DNA from: Arthrobacter sp. ERGS1:01
Lineage (GTDB): Bacteria; Actinomycetota; Actinomycetes; Actinomycetales; Micrococcaceae
Assembly: GCF_001281315.1 (NCBI RefSeq)
Contig: NZ_CP012479.1
Coordinates: 3,348,001 to 3,412,000 of the forward strand
Direction of reading: 5' to 3'
DNA: 64,000 nucleotides
Shown: in pieces, positions 36,706 to 44,419 of the stretch
How the letters are laid out: each line of letters starts with the position of its first letter
Numbering within the stretch: the first letter of the stretch is position 1
Notes under the pieces: model-generated
The model's database searches: none
The model's input: the letters and a program-made list of their open reading frames with translations, nothing else
What the model was told of the DNA's origin: nothing
Program-made: the position numbers and the translations under genes

Positions 36706-37644
36706 GTGCTGGACGTAAAACGCCTGCGGCTGCTGCGCGAATTGCACATCCGCGGAACGCTGGCCGACGTGGCCCTGGCCCTGCAATACAGCCCCTCCGC
36801 CGTGTCCCAACAGCTGGCCCTGCTGGAGAAGGAGGCGGGCGTGAAATTGATGCGCAAAGTGGGCCGGCGCGTCCAGCTCACCCCGCAGGCGGAAATCCTG
36901 GTGGCGCACACGGCGGAAATCCTGGAGACGCTGGAGCGGGCCGAGGCCGACATGAACGCGTCCTTGACCACGGTGGCCGGAACGGTGAAACTGGCGGTGT
37001 TCCAATCCGCGGCCCTGGCCCTGCTGCCGGAGATGCTCACGGCCATGGCCGAAACCTACCCCGACGTCAGGATTGAGATGGTGCAGCGGGAACCGGAGAC
37101 GGCGCTTTACGAGACCTGGGCCCGCGACTTTGACCTGGTGGTGGCCGAACAATATCCGGGCCACGCCGCGCCACGGCATCCCGAACTGGACCGGGTGGTG
37201 CTGACCACCGACGCGATCCGGCTGGCGGTACCGTCCCACGACGTTGCCGGCGGCCTGGCCAGGCTGCATGACGGGCCCATCACCGACATTGCGGACACGG
37301 CCGGGCTTCCCTGGGTCATGGAGCCGCGCGGCGCGGCGTCCCGGCACTGGGCCGAACAGGCGTGCCGGCAGGCCGGCTTTGAACCCGATGTCCGCTTTGA
37401 AACCGCCGACCTCCAGGCGCAGGTGCGGCTCATCGAATCCGGCAACGCGGTGGCACTGCTTCCGGATTTGATGTGGACCGGGCGGCCGCCGGCGCTCACG
37501 CTCATCGATTTGCCGGGGCTCCCCCGGCGTACTGTATTCACCTCGGCCCGGCGCGCCAGCCAGCGCCGCCCCGCCATCCTGGCGTGCCGGGAAATCCTGG
37601 AGCAGACTGCCCGCCGCATCTCACGCAACCCCGGTGAATCGTGA
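36706..37644 (+). CDS. LysR-family transcriptional regulator
   Basis: A 312-residue regulator with the N-terminal winged HTH (RLLRELHIRGTLADVALALQ, then SPSAVSQQLALLEKEAGVKL) and a periplasmic-binding-protein-like effector domain. I place the start at GTG 36706, six bases after GGGAG; an ATG at 36700 two codons earlier is possible. It could control putA (divergent) or the permease downstream, whose start overlaps its stop by four bases. Confidence 0.9.
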   Translation: MLDVKRLRLLRELHIRGTLADVALALQYSPSAVSQQLALLEKEAGVKLMRKVGRRVQLTPQAEILVAHTAEILETLERAEADMNASLTTVAGTVKLAVFQSAALALLPEMLTAMAETYPDVRIEMVQREPETALYETWARDFDLVVAEQYPGHAAPRHPELDRVVLTTDAIRLAVPSHDVAGGLARLHDGPITDIADTAGLPWVMEPRGAASRHWAEQACRQAGFEPDVRFETADLQAQVRLIESGNAVALLPDLMWTGRPPALTLIDLPGLPRRTVFTSARRASQRRPAILACREILEQTARRISRNPGES

Positions 37645-38846
37645 GGAAGCTTCTTGCCGCGGGGACGCCGTCGGCCGTCTTTGCGATTGGCCTGGTCCTG
37701 CTGTTCACGGGCCTGCTGAGCCGGGCGTCGGCCGAGGAACTGGCCGGGCGCACTATCCCCATCCTGTTGTTCGTGGCGGCCATGACCGTAGTGACGGAGC
37801 TGGCCGACAGTGCCGGGGTGTTCCGCTTTGTCACGGCGAAGCTGGCGGCCCGGGGCGCCCGCTCCGGCGCCACCCCGGGCACGGTGTCCGGCGGGCGGGT
37901 GATTGTGTTGTGGCTGATGGTGGTGGCGCTGGCGACCGTCAGTACCATCTTCCTGTCCCTGGACACCACGGCCGTGCTGGTCACGCCGGTGGTGGTCTCG
38001 CTGGCCAAACACGCCCGCATCCACCCGCTGCCGTTTGCCCTGACCACGGTGTGGCTGGCCAATACGGCGTCGCTGCTGTTGCCGGTGTCGAACCTGACCA
38101 ACCTGCTGGCCCAGCATCAACTGGATGTGAGTCCGCTGGGATTTGCCGGGCTGTTGTGGGCGCCGGCACTGGTGGGCGTGGTGGTGCCGCTGGTGTTCTT
38201 GTTCGCGATTTTCCGCAAGGACTTCCGCGGCCGGTATGCGCCGCCGGCGCCGGAGCCCGTGGCCGACAAACCGTTGCTGGTCATCAGCGGCATCACCGTG
38301 GCCGCGCTGCTTCCGGCGCTGGTTTCCGGGGTCACCGTGGCCATTCCGGCAGGCATAGCCGCGGTCTTCCTGCTGCTCGTGTTCCTTATCCGGAAGCGCG
38401 GCGCCATCCGTCCCGGCATGCTTCCGGTTCAGCCGCTGCTGCTGACAGTGGGGTTGTTCCTGGTGGTCCAGACCCTGCACGACCACGGTTTGTCCGCGGC
38501 GCTGGGCACCTTCTCCGGAAGCGGCGACGGCTTCGTGGCCCTGTTGCAACTGGCCGGGGTGGGCGCGCTCAGTGCCAACGCCGTCAACAACCTGCCGGCA
38601 TTCCTGGCGCTTGAACCGGCGGCCAACTCCCCCGTCCGGCTGGCGGCCCTGCTGATCGGGGTGAACCTAGGCCCGATCGTGACCCCCTGGGCGTCGCTGG
38701 CCACGCTGCTGTGGCACAGCCGGCTCAAGGCGATGGGCATCTCGGTCTCCTGGCGCGGCTATGCGCTGGCCGGCGCGGCGCTGCTGATCGTGGTGGTTCC
38801 GGGCGCGGTGCTGGCGTTGTGGCTGGCCGCGGGCATGCCCGGCTGA
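37641..38846 (+). CDS. Ion-transporter (IT) superfamily permease, ArsB/SLC13-like
   Basis: A 401-residue polytopic membrane protein with helices throughout. Re-entrant landmarks of the IT superfamily are visible as LDTTAVLVTPVVV with TVWLANTASLLLPVSNLTNL in the first half and ALSANAVNNLPAFL in the second. It may carry arsenite, sodium or an organic anion. A GTG start overlaps the LysR stop (GTGA), which indicates coupling and suggests the LysR protein senses the transported compound. Confidence 0.85.
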   Translation: MRKLLAAGTPSAVFAIGLVLLFTGLLSRASAEELAGRTIPILLFVAAMTVVTELADSAGVFRFVTAKLAARGARSGATPGTVSGGRVIVLWLMVVALATVSTIFLSLDTTAVLVTPVVVSLAKHARIHPLPFALTTVWLANTASLLLPVSNLTNLLAQHQLDVSPLGFAGLLWAPALVGVVVPLVFLFAIFRKDFRGRYAPPAPEPVADKPLLVISGITVAALLPALVSGVTVAIPAGIAAVFLLLVFLIRKRGAIRPGMLPVQPLLLTVGLFLVVQTLHDHGLSAALGTFSGSGDGFVALLQLAGVGALSANAVNNLPAFLALEPAANSPVRLAALLIGVNLGPIVTPWASLATLLWHSRLKAMGISVSWRGYALAGAALLIVVVPGAVLALWLAAGMPG

Positions 38847-38874
38847 TTGAAGGCACGACGCCGGCAGGGCGGGT

Positions 38875-39477
38875 TTAGCGCGCCAGCTCGGTAATCACGG
38901 GGCCCAGGAGGTTCTTGAGGGATCCCGGGTCCCGGCGTGTGACCTCACTCAGGAGTACCAGCTGCGGATTCACCCGGTGCAGCCAGATTCCTTCAACGGG
39001 CAGGATCCGCAGCTGCAGTTCGAAGGGCGCGGCCCTGTGGCCGCGTTCCTTTTCAACCGAGCGAACCAGCCGGTTGATGACGGGTCCTTCAGACTTGAAG
39101 TTGGCCTGGAAGTGCCGGCCGTAGCTGTCCCGGAAGGTGCTCGCTGCCTCCCCGGCTGCCTCCGCGTGGTCCGCCACGGCCTGTTGAAATGCCTGCGAGC
39201 GCCGCTCCAACACCGTGCCGTTGAGGGGCTGGTCCGTTCCCCAGTCCACGTGGTCCGCCAACAAGTCGGAGAACCAGAGTGCCCATTCCCCGGCGAGCAG
39301 GATGTCCAGCTCCGGACCTGTCACCGGAATATGTTCGGGGATGGACGGCCGGACCGGCGGGATGAAGAACGGTTTGGTGGCGGGCAAGCCCAGCGCGTCC
39401 CTGATGTAGAGCGCAGCGGTGAGGTGCCAGCTTGCGTCCTCGCCCATCTGCCAGCTTTCATGTCCGGCAATCTTCAT
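38875..39477 (-). CDS. Hypothetical protein, 200 residues
   Basis: I do not recognise a family. The protein is soluble, starts MKIAGHESWQMGEDASWHL, and contains DILLAGEWALWFSDLLADHVDW and a C-terminal part with WLHRVNPQLVLLSEVTRR. A good ribosome site (GGGGGACACG) precedes the ATG. It follows a truncated HTH reading frame on the same strand, so the locus may have lost DNA just upstream. Confidence 0.7.
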   Translation of the reverse strand: MKIAGHESWQMGEDASWHLTAALYIRDALGLPATKPFFIPPVRPSIPEHIPVTGPELDILLAGEWALWFSDLLADHVDWGTDQPLNGTVLERRSQAFQQAVADHAEAAGEAASTFRDSYGRHFQANFKSEGPVINRLVRSVEKERGHRAAPFELQLRILPVEGIWLHRVNPQLVLLSEVTRRDPGSLKNLLGPVITELAR

Positions 39478-39513
39478 CGTGTCCCCCTGGCCCGCAAGAT
39501 GTTTGCTGTCACC

Positions 39514-39588
39514 CTACTGCCGCGCCGAGCTGTGCACCAGCAGTTCGTCCAGCCGGCAGTGGATGCCCGGTGCGTCGTCGTCGGCCAT
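39514..39588 (-). pseudogene. Truncated YozG-like HTH regulator, only the first 24 codons remain
   Basis: The frame starts MADDDAPGIHCRLDELL and then stops after VHSSARQ. In DUF2975 operons the next gene is a small Cro/CI-type regulator of about 70 residues that begins with just such a RLDELL stretch and continues with the HTH. Here the HTH itself is missing. Its ATG overlaps the DUF2975 stop (TGATG), as in intact operons. I infer an internal deletion that also brought the next gene closer. Confidence 0.7.
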
Positions 39589-40355
39589 CAAACCAGGCCG
39601 GTCGCGCCCTGTTGGACCTTGCTGCCCTGGCGGAAGAGCTCGGCCAGGACCATCAGGACCAGCGCAACTCCGACTGGCCAGAAATTGAATTCCCACGAGT
39701 AGGCCACGGATGGCAGGCCCACCATGGTGTGGATGTCGGTCCACGCAATGGTTTCCCCCGCCTGGCCCCAGGCGGTGGCGCCGAGGACCTGCTCCGCGGC
39801 CATGGTGCCGCCGAAGATCTGGCAGCCCTGCCACACGAGTCCGCCGACCAGCACGACGCCGGCAACCTGCTGCACTCCCTTGGTCAGCCGGGGCGCAAAA
39901 AGGGTCTTGTTCATGACGGCGGTGCACAGTTTGATGATGACCAGTCCGGCAACCACGGCCAGCGCGGCCTGCGCGAGGACGGCACCGGTCAGCATGAGCC
40001 GGGCTTGCACATCAAGGCCGCTGACGCTGACGTTGGCCCACGCGAAGCCGCCGGATTCAACCGTGGCCAGGGGCGTCTGAATGGTCACGGTTTCCGGCAG
40101 CTTGGGCCAGAACTCCGCGACGGGCAGCCTCACCGTGACTGCCGCGTCCCAGAGGGTTTCCGCCGTGGCGACCAGTGCGCCCACCCCGCAGATGGCGACA
40201 TAGAGCCAGGCGATGCGTCGCGTGAGCCGGACCATGGTGCCGCCCGCCACCGCGTCGGAATCCTTGGCCATGGTGCGGCCCGAGAACAGGATCAAGGCCA
40301 CGACGGAAAGTACCACCAGCACAAGAAGCCATGACCACCACGTTGACAGCACCAT
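39588..40355 (-). CDS. DUF2975-like membrane protein
   Basis: A 255-residue membrane protein with about five helices (near 8-24, 46-64, 124-148, 165-185 and 224-243). The C-terminus reads VALVLMVLAELFRQGSKVQQ and ends GLV, typical of DUF2975 proteins, whose function is unknown. GGGGGATTTGA gives a strong ribosome site for the ATG at 40355. Its usual HTH partner is broken in this genome. Confidence 0.7.
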   Translation of the reverse strand: MVLSTWWSWLLVLVVLSVVALILFSGRTMAKDSDAVAGGTMVRLTRRIAWLYVAICGVGALVATAETLWDAAVTVRLPVAEFWPKLPETVTIQTPLATVESGGFAWANVSVSGLDVQARLMLTGAVLAQAALAVVAGLVIIKLCTAVMNKTLFAPRLTKGVQQVAGVVLVGGLVWQGCQIFGGTMAAEQVLGATAWGQAGETIAWTDIHTMVGLPSVAYSWEFNFWPVGVALVLMVLAELFRQGSKVQQGATGLV

Positions 40356-40505
40356 TCAAATCCCCCATTTTAGGATTGCTCGACAATAACGATAGACGTG
40401 AAGTTAGCATGGCTCGCGAGCGACGGCCGGACCAGGACGGCTCATCGCATGGACGCTGCGTCAGCGCTGCCGAGGGTATGCAGGATCCGCTATTAGGATC
40501 TACCC

Positions 40506-40762
40506 ATGACCGGTGCGGAAGTTGAGAGCGTGCGATTGGCGGCTTTTTCGGAACGTGGCTGGCCGGAATCGTCGACGGGTCTTTACCGCCGCGCAGGGGC
40601 GTGGGCTTGGTCTTTGGTGAGGGCTGGCTGGAATTGCGGCACCCAAAGGCGCTGAACCACCTGGTTTGCCTCATGGACGACTGGGACGACATGCCACAAA
40701 CCCGCGACGTCATTTCCGGAAAGATCATTGCGGCGGCTCGCGAAGCGCTGGTCTATTGGTAG
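40506..40762 (+). pseudogene. Small gene split by a frameshift at a T5 run
   Basis: From the ATG at 40506 the frame runs 49 codons to TGA at 40653. The minus-one frame continues with far more protein-like sequence (FFGTWLAGIVDGSLPP, VGLVFGEGWLEL, NHLVCLMDDWDDM, REALVYW) to TAG at 40762. A one-base loss in TTTTT at 40544-40548 would join MTGAEVESVRLAAF to FGTWLAGIVDG, giving about 85 residues. The family is not recognised. Size and style recall small immunity or antitoxin proteins. A sequencing error in the homopolymer is the alternative. Confidence 0.5.
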
Positions 40763-40803
40763 CCGGCTAAGGGCGGAAGATTTTTCGTGGGTAGGATTCG
40801 ACG

Positions 40804-41307
40804 ATGAAGATCTCGTACCGGCACTGGATTATGTTTCGAGGCCAGGCGCTCGGTCTGGTGTGGCAAAGCGATGATGGAACCGAAGCGGTCGAGGATGACA
40901 CGGATAGTGTCCTGGTCGATCACGGGAAAATAGTATCCGTCCGCACCTTGGAAGAGTTTCCAGTCATCGCACACCGCTATGGCGTGGTCTTGGACGAGGA
41001 CAACGCTGACGTCCAGAATTTGGATGGGCTGGAGCAATTGCTGGAGCTGCCAATCTCCGAGGAGACCTGCGCCCAAATACTAAACGCGTGGAACATGTTC
41101 AACGATATTGCCCGAAGTGTTGGGGCAACCCTGGACGACCGGTCCCCGGACCTGGACACGTGCTACGACAAGCTCTTCTCCGGCAACAACCTGGCAAGCG
41201 TGACGCCGGAAGGGCAACACTACAGTCCCTCTTTCAGCGAAAAGGAACGCGCCCTCATCACGGAAATCCTCAACCGGGGCCGAACGATTCTTGCGGCAAA
41301 CATCTAA
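40804..41307 (+). CDS. Hypothetical acidic protein, 167 residues
   Basis: I do not recognise a family. The protein is acidic and soluble, starting MKISYRHWIMFRGQALGLVW, with EQLLELPISEETCAQILNAWNMFNDIA and a C-terminal SEKERALITEILNRGRTIL helix. Base composition is lower in GC than its neighbours. AGGA lies six bases before the ATG. It follows the frameshifted small gene on the same strand; an immunity-protein role is a guess from size and context only. Confidence 0.7.
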   Translation: MKISYRHWIMFRGQALGLVWQSDDGTEAVEDDTDSVLVDHGKIVSVRTLEEFPVIAHRYGVVLDEDNADVQNLDGLEQLLELPISEETCAQILNAWNMFNDIARSVGATLDDRSPDLDTCYDKLFSGNNLASVTPEGQHYSPSFSEKERALITEILNRGRTILAANI

Positions 41308-41378
41308 AGCCCGCCGGAGCCGGGGTTGGCCGGCAAACTTTGCCGTTCACGCCGTCGGCCGCCAGGCCACTCGGACGG

Positions 41379-41873
41379 TTACGGTGCCACACAAACAAGC
41401 GGCGTGGCCGCCACACGGCCCAGGGCAGCAGCCACTGCCGCTGTCAAAGGCACTCCGGCAAAAACAAATGCGTGCTCCGAGGTGAAAGGCAAAAGTGCTA
41501 GAAGGAGCAGCAGTGGGGTGAGTCCACTCACCCCTGCGATCACCACCACGTGGATCCATTGCCGGCGGACACGCACCAGGAGCAGGCCTGCCACGAGAAT
41601 CGTGGCAGCTGACGGTATCCCGAACTCGATCGCCAGGCCGATGGGAGCGCCAATGACGGCCAGGCCGCCGTCGAAGCCGTCCCCGAAAGTGGGGTCGCTG
41701 ACCATGAAAACCATGGCAGGGACTGGGAACACAACGACCCAGACCAGAGCCCCGATGGCGAATGCACCGATTCCGAACGTGACCTTGTGCCGCGGATTTC
41801 GTGGGTAGACGCGTCGCTGCCTGCGTTCGTGTGCGGCGAGCTGCGCCAGCGTTGGCTCGTTCCCCCATGTCAT
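41379..41873 (-). CDS. Hypothetical four-helix membrane protein
   Basis: A 164-residue protein with an Arg-rich cytoplasmic start (AHERRQRRVYPRNPRHK) and about four hydrophobic helices (near 34-58, 70-100, 106-128 and 135-155). No family is recognised. It stands alone on the minus strand. Confidence 0.65.
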   Translation of the reverse strand: MTWGNEPTLAQLAAHERRQRRVYPRNPRHKVTFGIGAFAIGALVWVVVFPVPAMVFMVSDPTFGDGFDGGLAVIGAPIGLAIEFGIPSAATILVAGLLLVRVRRQWIHVVVIAGVSGLTPLLLLLALLPFTSEHAFVFAGVPLTAAVAAALGRVAATPLVCVAP

Positions 41874-41979
41874 GACGTCATCCTAGACCTCCGTTGGGGT
41901 CAGTGTTCCGGCGAACTTTCGTTCCTGACCGTGGCAACCGAACCGACCAACTAAAGCGTCAAGGATCGCTTCGCTCCCG

Positions 41980-42489
41980 TTACGATTCCCAGCGGAGTTC
42001 GCCGCACTCTGTAACGGCGGTCGGGTGAAGGGCTAGTTTTCGTGCGACACCCATGGACGCTTGATGGTCCGGGTGTATGTATGCAATGAAGCTCTTGACC
42101 CCCTTGGCCTGCAGCCCACCGCGCATGGCCGTGGCTGCCTCGGACGCCACTCCTTGGCCTTGATGGATCGGCGAAATGACCCAGGCAATGTTTGCAGCGA
42201 GATCGGTCCCGGTCCGCTCAAGGGTCGCCTGCACGAATCCCAACGCCTCGTTGCCGTCCCTTGATTTCACGATCCAGTTGAACCATCCCTGCAACTGGTC
42301 TGGGGAGTGGCCTACCACCTGGTTCGCGAATCGGCGTTGCAACTGCTCGAGCGAGGGAGCGTCTCCGCCGGTAAATTCATAGATGGATGCGTGGGCCAAT
42401 ACGTCCACCATTTCTGGCGCATGCCCGACGGCGAGCGGCTCCAGACGCAGGCGCTCTGATACGACGGATTCAATAATTGGCCAATTCAT
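41980..42489 (-). CDS. GNAT N-acetyltransferase
   Basis: A 169-residue acetyltransferase of the RimJ/RimL type: SERLRLEPLAVGH at the start, FNWIVKSRDGNEALGFVQ in the middle, and ISPIHQGQGVASEAATAM as the acetyl-CoA binding motif. The acceptor is unknown; protein N-termini, antibiotics or small amines are usual. Divergent from the DNA glycosylase gene. Confidence 0.88.
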   Translation of the reverse strand: MNWPIIESVVSERLRLEPLAVGHAPEMVDVLAHASIYEFTGGDAPSLEQLQRRFANQVVGHSPDQLQGWFNWIVKSRDGNEALGFVQATLERTGTDLAANIAWVISPIHQGQGVASEAATAMRGGLQAKGVKSFIAYIHPDHQASMGVARKLALHPTAVTECGELRWES

Positions 42490-42562
42490 TGTTCAATCAT
42501 GGCAAATTGGCCTGCGCCGGATCACCACGGCGGCTCCCAGCAGCACATGCGACCATGGAGGC

Positions 42563-43519
42563 ATGACCACCACCGCCTCGCATGCCGGCACCTCGCGGCT
42601 CTGGGAAGCCGGCGGCGCCTACAGCCTGCACCAGACGCTGGGCATCATCGGCCGGGGCGCGGGCGATCGGACCGTGCGCCTCATGCCCGGCGCGGCGTGG
42701 CTGGCCTTCAATACCCCGCTCGGCCCCGCCACCCTGGGCGCCACCGAAACCGCCATCGGGGTCCGGATTCGCGCATGGGGTCCCGGCGCGGAGCACGCCC
42801 TTGCCGAGGCGCCGGCCCTGCTCGGTGCCGGCGATGACTGGTCCGCCTTCGACTCCCCCGACTTTGCCGCCACCCTCCCCCAGCTGGTCCAGGACGCACG
42901 ACGCCGGCACCCGGCCGTGCGCCTGCCGGCCACCGGGCGCATGGTTGACGCGCTCGTCCCGGCCATCCTGGAACAAAAAGTCACGTCCCTGGAGGCCCGC
43001 CGCGGCTACGCGACGCTGCTGCGAAAGTTCGGCACCCCGGCCCCCGGTGCCGGCACGGATCCGGCCGTCCCCGCGGATCTGATGGTTGCACCCAGCCCCG
43101 CACAATGGGCCGTCATTCCCTCTTGGGAGTGGCACAAGGCCGGAGTCGGCCCGCAGCGTTCGGCAACCGTCATGCGGGTGCTGCGGTCGGCGTCGGGCCT
43201 TGAACGCCTGGCTGCGCTGCCCGCACCGGAGGCCGCGATCAAGCTGCAAACCATCCCCGGCGTTGGCGTATGGACGGCGGCGGAGGTCACCCAGCGCACG
43301 CACGGCGACGCCGACCAGGTTGCCGTGGGCGACTACCACCTGGCCGCCTATGTGGGCTGGGCATTGATGGGGAAACCCGTGGACGACGACGGCATGCTGG
43401 AACTTCTCGAGCCGTGGCGCGGACACCGGCAACGTGTGGTGCGGATGCTGTATTTGAGCGGTTTTCGCAAACCCGCACGCGGGCCGCGCATGACCATCCA
43501 GGACCACCGCGCGCACTAA
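42563..43519 (+). CDS. DNA-3-methyladenine glycosylase-like HhH-GPD protein
   Basis: A 318-residue base-excision enzyme. The HhH motif is LQTIPGVGVWTAAEV and catalytic Asp257 lies in VAVGDYHLA, both typical of AlkA-like alkyl-purine glycosylases. AILEQKVTSLEARRGY is the usual helix before the core. The ATG at 42563, preceded by GGAGGC, is preferred over an upstream in-frame ATG at 42383, which would overlap the divergent GNAT gene. The first 100 residues are more variable. Confidence 0.9.
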   Translation: MTTTASHAGTSRLWEAGGAYSLHQTLGIIGRGAGDRTVRLMPGAAWLAFNTPLGPATLGATETAIGVRIRAWGPGAEHALAEAPALLGAGDDWSAFDSPDFAATLPQLVQDARRRHPAVRLPATGRMVDALVPAILEQKVTSLEARRGYATLLRKFGTPAPGAGTDPAVPADLMVAPSPAQWAVIPSWEWHKAGVGPQRSATVMRVLRSASGLERLAALPAPEAAIKLQTIPGVGVWTAAEVTQRTHGDADQVAVGDYHLAAYVGWALMGKPVDDDGMLELLEPWRGHRQRVVRMLYLSGFRKPARGPRMTIQDHRAH

Positions 43520-43594
43520 GGCCACCGTTGCCGCGCACGTTCACACTCCGGAACCGCTTGCCGCCCGCGCGCACCGATCCCCTAGGCTGATTCC

Positions 43595-43873
43595 ATGAGC
43601 GAAATCATCAACCTTCAGGCCACCTTCATCCCCAACGACGGCGAGTACTTCCGCGTGAAGCTCGCCCTGGACATCGCGATCGAGCAGGTCGTGGAGGAAA
43701 CCGGCTGCATCCAGTACGAAATCACCGAGGACTCGGAAGAGAAGATCGTGCTGACCGAACAGTGGGCCTCCGAAGCCGACCTCGACAAGCACAGCAAGGG
43801 CATCGCCGTCCAGGACCTCGACGAGTCCCTGAGCGCACTGCTGGCCACGCCGGTGGAGCTCGTCCGCCTGTAA
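43595..43873 (+). CDS. ABM-domain putative quinol monooxygenase
   Basis: A 92-residue ferredoxin-like protein of the antibiotic-biosynthesis monooxygenase family: LALDIAIEQVVEETGCIQYEITED, then IVLTEQWASEADLDKHSKG, where the W and H positions are conserved. Relatives oxidise quinols or protect against them. No cofactor is needed in the family. It stands alone and is convergent with the thioredoxin gene across element F. Confidence 0.88.
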   Translation: MSEIINLQATFIPNDGEYFRVKLALDIAIEQVVEETGCIQYEITEDSEEKIVLTEQWASEADLDKHSKGIAVQDLDESLSALLATPVELVRL

Positions 43874-43891
43874 CCCCACGCTCAACAAAAA

Positions 43892-43953
43892 TCGCGCCCG
43901 TTTCCGCTTGGTGCGCCCCGTTGAACGGGCGCGGCAAGCGGAAACGGGCGCGA
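43892..43953. repeat. Inverted repeat with TCGCGCCCGTTTCCGCTT arms (element F)
   Basis: TCGCGCCCGTTTCCGCTT (43892-43909) and its exact complement (43936-43953) enclose a second stem, GCGCCCCGTT with AACGGGCGC. It lies between convergent genes. Confidence 0.88.
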
Positions 43954-43966
43954 AAGCCGTTTAAGC

Positions 43967-44347
43967 CTAGTTGGCGGCGCTGCCTTCGGCCTGCTGCTTG
44001 GCGACGGCGGCGTGCACCTCGGTCATGTCCAGTTCCTTGACGGCCATGATGACCTTGTCCAGGTCGGTGCCGTTCAACGCGCCGGGCTGGGCGAAGACCA
44101 GCACCTTTTCACGGAACGCCATGAGCGTGGGGATGGAGGTGATGTTGGCTTCGGCGGCCAGCTGCTGCTGGGCCTCGGTGTCGACCTTGCCGAACAGGAC
44201 GTCGTCGTGCGCCTCGGAGGCTGCCTCGTAGGTGGGCGCAAATCGGACACACGGCTGGCACCAGGACGCCCAGAAATCAACGAACACAATGTCGTTGCTT
44301 TCAATGGTGCTGCCAAAGGACTCGGTGGTGATTTCAACTGTAGCCAT
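43967..44347 (-). CDS. Thioredoxin-family protein with WCQPC active site
   Basis: A 126-residue thioredoxin fold with FWASWCQPCVRF (Cys30 and Cys33) and the cis-Pro region ITSIPTLMAF. Gln in place of the usual Gly between the cysteines should alter the redox potential. A C-terminal helix-rich tail (KELDMTEVHAAVAKQQ) extends the standard domain. Cytosolic disulfide reductase activity is expected. Confidence 0.93.
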   Translation of the reverse strand: MATVEITTESFGSTIESNDIVFVDFWASWCQPCVRFAPTYEAASEAHDDVLFGKVDTEAQQQLAAEANITSIPTLMAFREKVLVFAQPGALNGTDLDKVIMAVKELDMTEVHAAVAKQQAEGSAAN

Positions 44348-44419
44348 GCTTTAACGTTACGGGACGAACGCTAAAACATGGCTACGGTTTCGCTCACCGC
44401 GTGAGCGGGAATACCTGGC

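Noticed and set aside
40331..40525. 64-codon plus-strand frame before the frameshifted small gene
   Set aside because: It starts inside the DUF2975 gene on the other strand, has no ribosome site and no protein-like composition.
40540..40552. Programmed -1 ribosomal frameshift in the small gene
   Set aside because: TTTTTCG in zero frame does not fit the X-XXY-YYZ slippery pattern, and no clear downstream pseudoknot was seen. A plain indel is more likely.
42383..42562. N-terminal 60-residue extension of the DNA glycosylase
   Set aside because: It would overlap the divergent GNAT gene, and a ribosome site (GGAGGC) stands directly before the ATG at 42563.
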